A stretch of 64,000 nucleotides of DNA from Nectonema munidae (taxonomy: Eukaryota > Nematomorpha > Nectonematoida > Nectonematidae). Positions within the stretch are counted from its first letter, which is position 1, and the number at the start of each line of letters is the position of its first letter. The stretch lies in NCBI GenBank assembly GCA_030549495.1, contig JAUIRK010000185.1, positions 1-64,000 on the forward strand, given 5' to 3'. The notes under the pieces were generated by a model that was not told where the DNA came from, did not search any database, and saw only the letters and a program-made list of their open reading frames with translations. The position numbers and the translations under genes are program-made. Below, piece after piece: positions 58,301-64,000 of the stretch.

Positions 58301-61300
58301 ACTAAAGATAGAAAACTTTGTATTCGAATTTTTTCATTCTTTCTAGCGTATAAGAATAAGTGTAAGTTAGTTAGACTCTCAAAAAAAAGGTATAAAATAA
58401 AGTTAAAATTGTGCAAACAAAAATCAAATAATATATTAAGATTGCATTACTTCATTTTTCTCAGCATCATTCTAAAAATAGTTTAAAAGTTAAATTGGTG
58501 CAAGCAAACACATCAAAGGTCTTTCAATAGACTATTTTATATGTTTAAGAGATAGATAAATCCTAAAGTCTTCTTCACCATGTTTTCAGTCCAGAAATGT
58601 TGTTGTTGTTAGCCCGTAGGTTACACTATCTCGTTATTAGTTTAATCTATCAGTTCAAAAAACACTTTTTATTTGAACTGAGAAAGTATATATATCCATC
58701 GCTGGAAAATCCTCACCGGGAAAAATATACAATTTTTGTTACACTTTTTTTTTAGCAGTAGCGATGAGTAAGTGTATTTTCAGCAAACCTATACAAAAGC
58801 CACCGTTAGGTACTGCGGACTTTATGTGTAGGTTCTACTTATGGCTTTGTTATATAAGTTTTAAATCCAAGCTTAAGCCAGATAGTTTCTCCACTTAACA
58901 AGTAAGTTAAACTACCTTGCACCTTCTATTTTTAATTCATTTAGTTGATTGGTATTCATTAGAGGCTTTTATTTATGTTTACATTCGCATTAAGTCTTAA
59001 AAATATATTTGGCATTTGATATCTTTTTATAAGTTTTCTAGATCAATACAATCAATTTTATTATGTCAATAAAACTCAATACTTTTCATTAAGTCAGTAA
59101 ATGCATATATTCCACTCTTAACATTTTTTAAGCTTTTTTAACGATAAAGTTGACAAATTTATACAATTTGAGGGTTTAGTTATTAAATTTTTAAATATTT
59201 TCAAAAAACACTTAAAATGCATACAAGCCAGTGTCTTTTTTATAAGTTTGTTGGACGTTGGCCCTAGAGAAGAATTTTGTACCAGAAAACTAAAATCTTA
59301 AAAAGTGGAGACTTGTATTTATTTTTTTGAATCAAATTGGAAAATGTGCAGCAAATATATTTTTTTCCTAAGTTATGTATATGAGATAATATTTTTATTT
59401 GTGCGCCAATTTCTTTCAGTGAAGGGTTCTAGACTAGTGGAGTGGCCAAGGAAGCGGAAGGATTATACCGCTTCAGATTTAATTTCAATGTAAAAAATTG
59501 AGGGTTCCAAATTATATTCGGTTTTTTAAGTATTAAAAAGTCATTTTTTCGCATTTTAAATAAATAAACAAATAGTTCATCTTTGTAAGCGCGTGGAGTG
59601 ACGCTTCTTTAGCCGAAGTCGGAAATGAAGAGTTGGTGTTGAATTTATTAAGTTTTTAAATCTTTGCTGTCGGTCGGAGTAGCATTTTTTTAGTACTAGT
59701 ATCGGATTTTGTAAGTACTATTAGCCGGAATTGGAATAGGATATTTTCCCTCCGCTTTCCCAGCCCAGAAAAAACACTCTTTAAAAAGAATATTTTTATT
59801 TAAATAATTTGTAATTTATTGTTTAAGGTGATTATAAGATGTACTATCTCTACTATATTCAAAAAGAATATATTGTTTAAAATGCACGCTAATATAAAAT
59901 TATAACCGTGCCATCAGCTTACATGGTTAATTACATTTTAACTTTGACAATATTTAGTATATTTTGTTGCTATTATTCCCTTATATTAGCAAAAATATGC
60001 ACTTCAAATAAGCAGTGGCGTAGCCAAAAAATGGAAGTTGGGGGGGGGGGGCATGCAAGAAATTTAGGGGGGGGGGGGGCATGCAAGGAATTTAGGGGGG
60101 CATATTGGAAAGAAAATTATTTGGGGGGCAGAAAAGGTATTTGGGGGGGGGGGGCACTGCCCCCTTGCCCCCCTCTGGAAGTCGTTTTTATGTTATGATT
60201 GATTTATTAGTATCGCATCCTTTTTTTAATTTTCTGCTAATTTTTTCATTTTGTTTGAAGTTGAAGCCCATTCTTTTTAAAACTTCACATCACTCATCGA
60301 TTTATTTTATGGAAAATGGTTGAGAGGGTGTTTTTCAGTTTGTGTCTTGTTTTATTTTCCCACCTCATTTTATATAATGTGTATATTGTATAAATATTTT
60401 TAGATCGAGACTATTATAGGCCCTGACGAACAACTGTTTGCTGGGCCCCTTTTAAAGCCGATGTCAGAGGCTGCACATCACCAGATAAGAGCAGGTTTAG
60501 GGATGTCAACCTCAAGAATATGTGTAAAAATTAGTTGGATCGCAACTAAAGCACATTTGATTGATCTTTTAATAAATTTTTTATAAGAATCATTAGGTTA
60601 GAAAATTCATATTCCCTTAACTTCTACACTTCATAGCGAACTAAACTATTGAAATAAGTTGTTTCTTTTACTCATAATAAGAAGATTTGAAAAATTTTTA
60701 GGTTTGAAAATTATTTTCTAGTTTTAGATGTATCTGTTGATCTAGTATTCTCAGACTTTCCTCTTTTTAATAGATTTGTTAAAAGTTGATAACCCTAAAA
60801 CGGGAACAAAAAGCACACTGCCTGCAACACCAAATACCAAATTTAGAACTGGAGAGCACCACCATTCTACCAGTTCAAGTCTCCAGATTTACAAGACTAA
60901 CTATTTTTTTGCCTTACTCTACCATCAATAACATATTTAAGAACAACGCAACACTGATCATGAGCAGAGACAATTTGTGTACAATCAAATAATACTGAAA
61001 ACATATCCACATCTTTAACCTGATTGACAATTTCTTCTTTGATCATTATATCATTCAAATTAAATATTTTTGTCAGAATTGTTTTAATTAGAAAGGTTAT
61101 TAATTTTCTACTCCCCTTGTGGCAGGGATGGATCTAGAAGAAAATTAGCCCGTGTATTATTTTATAACATATTTTTCAAAAAGAATTCTGAGTATTCTAT
61201 ATAAGAAAACACTTTTATAGAATGTTTATCTAGAGCAGAGTTTCCCAAAGTTCGTTCCGTAGGTATGGGTTTATGTAATGTGCAGTTGAAGTTTACTGTA

Positions 61301-64000
61301 AAAATAAATATTGCCAAATTACAACGTTTTCAAAAAGAAGTTCAATTATAAATCGTTTCAAAAATTTAGAAAATTACCATTTTGAAGCTAAAACGGCTAA
61401 ACTAAATTGACCTTATTTTTGAAACATATTCATTAATATAATGTGTTTTATTTAATTAAAGCTTCCATTATTTAAAAAATAATATCAACTGGTTATTTAA
61501 GGGAAAATTATTTTTTTTTTCAGAAAATCAAACTAAACTTGATTGAACTATACACTGATATGCTGAAAAATTAGAAGAGTATTTTCGGTACGAGTTTCTC
61601 TTATGGGTACCCATATTTCAAAATGTTAGGAAACACTGATCAATAAAATTACTCATATTACACAAATATTTACTCATCTCATCTTATGGATATTTGACTT
61701 GCAGCTCTTCCTTCAGTAAATGAAACTTTTGATTGAACTTTACATTGATTATGCTCAATAATTGGAGGCGGGTTGAAAGGGGAGTCAATGGTTCCTTTTA
61801 AATTCGCTACAGATTATTAGGATGGATATCGTAGTTTTCCTTTTGGATGACTTTTCTCACGTGCTCATGTCGGTTTCGATTGTATTTTGAAAGGAGTTTT
61901 ACAGCTTCTAGAAAATTGTTATGATTCCTTAAATTCTTTTTTTTTTATCAAATACAGTTTTTACAGTATGTATACGTTTGTGACGGATGCCAATCCTTGA
62001 AACCCAATTTAGAAAACAATTTCAATTACACACTTGATAATAGATCTAGGCTGAAACACTTCCTATATTTTTAGGGAGAATTGCTCACGGCTGTGTTTTA
62101 TGGACATTTTACTGGCATTCATGAAGTAAGATAAAGATCATTCCCTGAATATATCGCTGTTAAAATCTCAAGTGCGGATGATATGTCATTTACAAGATGG
62201 GTCGGATGAAACTTCTTTAACCTATCTTGCGAAACACAAGATTTGAATATACTTTCATAGGTCTAGGATGTTTGTGATTCGTTCATGGCTTGCTGCATTA
62301 ACAGGTGGTTCATCAGAACTCTGAGTTTCACTTGAATGATCTGGTTCAGGAAAATAATTGTTTTTATCAGAAGAGATTTTTCGAGCATTTGAAGATTAGC
62401 CTGTACTTCTGAATGACAGTTGCCTACTTCTTTGACTTGTCTCGAAAATGTTCATTTTTTACAAAATAATTCATAGATTTTTTGTTTGTTCTACTGAATC
62501 GTTGCGAAGTTTTTCTTTCTTTGCGCTTTTGGGCACTTATTCTTTTGACGCTTGGAGACATTTTGAAATTGGAGGTTAAACCTAGAAGTAAAAGTTAAAA
62601 ATATTGACAATAAATATTCAATAAGTGTAGTTGTGTGTATGTTGTGTTTTTTGTGTGTAGGCCTTCGGGCAGTTCCCAATTGAGCAAGTTCTTAATTCTC
62701 TCTCTCTCTCTCTGTTCTTAATTCTAAGAAAAGTTTTCGAAGACAATTTAAAGATTATTATCACATTCTACAAATTATTATTTAACTATTTAAAAAATAC
62801 TAAAAATAATCATTCTATGTATAAGAAGATTTATTAGCAAATCACCTTATCCATCAAACAAAAAAATGAAATAACACAATTAGATAATAAAAATATACAG
62901 AACTATTATTCAATGGAAAAAATAAGACAATGAGATTGGGAGTATTTCAAAAAGTTTTCATAAAAAATCCGCTTCGGGAAATACTCCTATTTTACAAAAT
63001 AGTTAAATATAAATTCAATCAATTACATTAATCGGTTATCGACCACAGTCGACATATGTCGACTTTACAAAAATAAAATCGCCTGCGTTAGATATCATCG
63101 TCTGATTAATTATTATTCTGGTCGATAACGGGTTAAGAAAAAACAAAAAAGACTATATGCAAAATTATCCAGTACTCTATAGTCTATAACATTATAGAAA
63201 ATTGCAAAATATGTGTATATATGTATGTAAAAAGTGAGGAAGAATATTATGATACTATAATAAGTATAATATTGTTTAACAGAAAACAAAAAAATATATA
63301 ATATATCGCGTACAAAAGAAAATAATAATTTTACTGAGATATATTAAAATCAAGGATCAGAATATTTTTGTAACAATTCATCAAAAGCTGATCTTTTTAA
63401 AACATTATACGAGTTCTGAATTATGCTTCATAAACTATAGTTCAATTGATACATCGTATCCTATTTTAAAATTAAATTTTTAACGAGTTGTTTAGAAGGT
63501 GATAGTTCAAAACTAAATATGCTCTCCTTCAAATCAACATCTTAAAATGATCTAAGAGGATACCTTCTTACTTGTCATTTATTTGCAAAGTATCCTATTT
63601 TGCCAAATTTACTGTATATAGAATAGTTTATTCTTTATAACAATTACGTTGACATATTTGCGTTAAGTCTAAGCATACGTATGGTATTTTGAATACACAT
63701 CATTTAACACATTTCCTAGATCTCCCATGATCCAGACTTATTTTCATCGCTCTATTATAAATATTTTAGTAGGACAATACTGACAGTTCCAAGCACATTA
63801 CAGATGTTTTACTGTATTTGGCTTATTTTGATATCTTTTTTATCGTTTATATAAACAAAATCGCGAATCTTTCAGTACTATTTGGAGTCGAATTTAAACG
63901 TTTTTTTATTTAGGTTTCGAATGCAAAATATTTTAATGTTTCCGCTGTCATACTGTACAACGATCCAGCAGATGTTACGAGTAAAGACGAAAACAGTGTT
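51973..64000 (+). CDS. Glutamate carboxypeptidase II / NAALADase-like peptidase, 5' part
   Basis: M28B zinc peptidases of this family (FOLH1, NAALAD2, NAALADL) are type II membrane ectoenzymes that remove C-terminal glutamate from peptides such as NAAG. Exons: 51973-52304, 52360-52506, 55073-55217, 57120-57242 and 63914 to beyond the window. All junctions are GT-AG and phases agree. The 278 visible residues comprise an acidic cytosolic tail (1-42), one membrane span (about 44-66, NVILLTATTLIMSLCFGVII), a His-rich linker, the first part of the peptidase fold (IKEYLKKLTDKIHIAGSQIN; human has FLYNFTQIPHLAGTEQN) and the start of the PA domain (YSPSG...GDLVFANYGTMDDF, KIAIVKYGLIFRGKK, VSAVILYNDPADV). 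The zinc ligands and catalytic Glu lie further right. The start Met is the first in frame and gives a normal N-terminus. No defect is seen. Confidence 0.93.
52360..52506 (+). CDS. Peptidase exon 2
   Basis: The acceptor tttttttag is followed by the completing base of Lys111, then KLTDKIHIAGSQINYNLAQY and QWRNFFGDDNVEIKEYNVLL. The donor is AA/gttttt, a weak donor chosen because it alone restores phase and alignment length with exon 3 (LLSQSIKN versus human LLSYPNKT). The intron before it is only 55 bases. Confidence 0.88.
52507..55072 (+). other. Peptidase intron 2 (2.6 kb)
   Basis: AT-rich. At 53225-53330 a 'ggctctggctcaag' / 'gctcaggctccagccacgg' segment resembles a hAT MITE family but lacks defined ends. 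Module-repeat MITE 4 lies at 54209-54719. No other gene is seen. Confidence 0.5.
54209..54719. mobile_element. Module-repeat MITE 4 (511 bp), 11-bp flanking duplication
   Basis: The flanks TCTATTTTGAT (54198-54208, 54720-54730) are identical. The ends repeat a TCAATTCACCGAC-type module three to four times: caattcgccgactgtcaatt and cacc on the left, and the inverse (ggtgaattgatagtcggtga, agacggtgaattt) on the right. The middle is AT-rich and non-coding. Confidence 0.85.
55073..55217 (+). CDS. Peptidase exon 3
   Basis: After tttaatttaag the exon encodes KPSKVSVVDSSGHSFW, then YEKPLIDKEHQ and SPFNAYSPSGIVL, and ends at a perfect gtaagt donor. It corresponds to the human segment ending PPFSAFSPQGMPE. 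Confidence 0.93.
55740..56252 (-). mobile_element. Internally deleted hAT keeping its dimerisation domain (intron 3)
   Basis: The flanks atcatgaa (55732-55739) and attatgaa (56253-56260) agree at 7 of 8 bases. The ends are rich in CCCCGGGG words: TAGGGTTTTCACCCCG on the left, and CAGAGATTGCACCCCG on the right (reverse complement). The minus strand encodes LYSVLKSVKPTSSTAERVFS with MGSFKSQIRNRLKDETL, the hAT C-terminal dimerisation domain. The rest of the transposase is deleted. It lies in intron 3 of the peptidase gene. Confidence 0.85.
56261..57119 (+). other. Remainder of peptidase intron 3
   Basis: At 56510-56700 a short unit (ctaaattaatcatatcacaaacac) is repeated about six times imperfectly. 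Around 56705-56790 a CpG-richer piece has a weak dyad (gttgcaattctccgg and aattcggagaacttgc). Otherwise nothing is recognised. Confidence 0.5.
57120..57242 (+). CDS. Peptidase exon 4 (PA domain)
   Basis: Flanked by attttag and gtaagt; phase 0 on both sides. GDLVFANYGTMDDFLFLKNM and KIAIVKYGLIFRGKK match human [20 protein letters not shown] and KIVIARYGKVFRGNK. Confidence 0.95.
60013..60182. mobile_element. hAT terminus with G-tract tandem units
   Basis: Starts CAGTGGCGTAGCCA, a standard hAT end. Inside, a ~30-bp unit (G tract plus catgcaagaaattta) is repeated two to three times, followed by a C-rich stretch. The opposite end is not clear. The frames opened here are Gly-rich artefacts. Confidence 0.55.
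61236..61638. mobile_element. 403-bp hAT MITE, worn
   Basis: Ends CAGAGTTTCCCAAAGTT and CAGTGTTTCCTAACATTT (reverse complement). Flanking 8-mers atctagag and atcaataa agree only partly. It contains a cgagtttctcttatgggtac piece typical of 'tttcccaaact' hAT families. Confidence 0.6.
61660..62577 (-). pseudogene. hAT transposase remnant (ZMYM1/DUF4371-like)
   Basis: The minus strand starts MSPSVKRISAQKRKERKTSQ near 62562, a typical basic start of this group, followed by a Ser/Glu-rich segment (FPEPDHSSETQSSDEPPVN) in another frame. Near 61980-61790 LGFKDWHPSQT and NNFLEAVKLLSKYNRNRHEH match the post-finger region. The zinc finger between them is badly decayed. Many frameshifts; the catalytic and dimerisation regions are not found. 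Confidence 0.55.
63028..63136. mobile_element. 109-bp TTAA MITE
   Basis: Ends TTAATCGGTTATCGACCA and TTAACCCGTTATCGACCA (reverse complement), bounded by TTAA on both sides. A perfect 16-base palindrome GTCGACATATGTCGAC lies at 63049-63064. It is piggyBac-like by target site and lies in intron 4 of the peptidase gene. Confidence 0.8.
63914..64000 (+). CDS. Peptidase exon 5, cut by the window edge
   Basis: After tttatttag, 29 codons begin VSNAKYFNVSAVILYNDPAD. They align with human VKNAQLAGAKGVILYSDPAD. The exon continues past 64000. Confidence 0.93.

Larger units (their letters stand above)
57243..63913 (+). other. Peptidase intron 4 (6.7 kb)
   Basis: Contains the dispersed repeat at 58388-58510, hAT pieces at 60013, 61236 and 61660, a (CT)n run at 62698-62713 and a small TTAA MITE at 63028. 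At 59590-59760 a segment with 'gtcggagtagc' and 'gtatcggattttg' looks like another worn hAT MITE. A C-richer, unrecognised coding-like stretch lies at 60790-60990. No host exon was found within it. Confidence 0.6.

Noticed and set aside
60013-60200. Gly-rich frames and Gly-rich protein
   Set aside because: They come from G tracts next to a hAT end; no other coding evidence.

Overview
The window is AT-rich animal nuclear DNA. Protein-coding host genes are few and split by GT-AG introns, some under 60 bases and some over 6 kb. The rest is a dense, nested layer of transposons: hAT, piggyBac/TTAA, MULE, LINE, Penelope-like and tRNA-type SINE. This fits an invertebrate, most likely an arthropod. 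A copepod such as a sea louse is my best guess, but it rests on overall style and is not proven.

Host genes. The one firm gene is the 5' part of a glutamate carboxypeptidase II/NAALADase-like membrane peptidase (M28B) on the + strand. Its five exons lie between 51973 and the right edge, and splice phases agree at every junction. A second, tentative gene is a four-exon, 85-residue single-pass membrane protein (24929-40597, +) with an AATAAA signal. If real, its 15.3-kb third intron contains the largest element of the window. A PHD-finger plus OTU-protease ORF (11674-12890, +) is frameshifted and may be host or transposon cargo.

Layout. 1-4230: hAT transposase remnant with an inserted MITE, then a ~90-bp tandem array. 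4230-5945: 5'-truncated LINE with RNase H. 6421-10457: piggyBac fragment, then a piggyBac element with TTAA ends (6702-10457) carrying nested hAT insertions. 11.6-12.9 kb: OTU gene. 14393-16780: MULE with a 9-bp target duplication, FLYWCH finger and introns. 17.1-23.7 kb: two LINE fragments, the second cut by a hAT piece. 24349-24646: 149 uninterrupted AG units. 25611-39058: a TTAA MITE beside a 13.2-kb TTAA-bounded element made of two satellite arrays, a 1.4-kb palindrome and a ~3.3-kb duplication, with no recognisable transposase. 39.3-43.9 kb: LINE fragment, last exons of the small gene, hAT transposase remnant, module-repeat MITE. 44.6-49.5 kb: Penelope-like element split by a 3.27-kb hAT element that itself holds two MITEs, a SINE and a smaller hAT MITE. 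49.5-51.4 kb: second copy of the TTAA satellite element inserted in a piggyBac gene, then a LINE scrap and a second SINE. 51.97 kb to the end: the peptidase gene, with MITEs and hAT remnants in its introns.

No rRNA, tRNA gene, CRISPR or prokaryotic operon was seen. The main interest is structural: a giant non-autonomous TTAA element built of satellites, a long hairpin inside it, four MITEs whose ends are built of repeated short modules, and deep nesting dated by exact target-site duplications.
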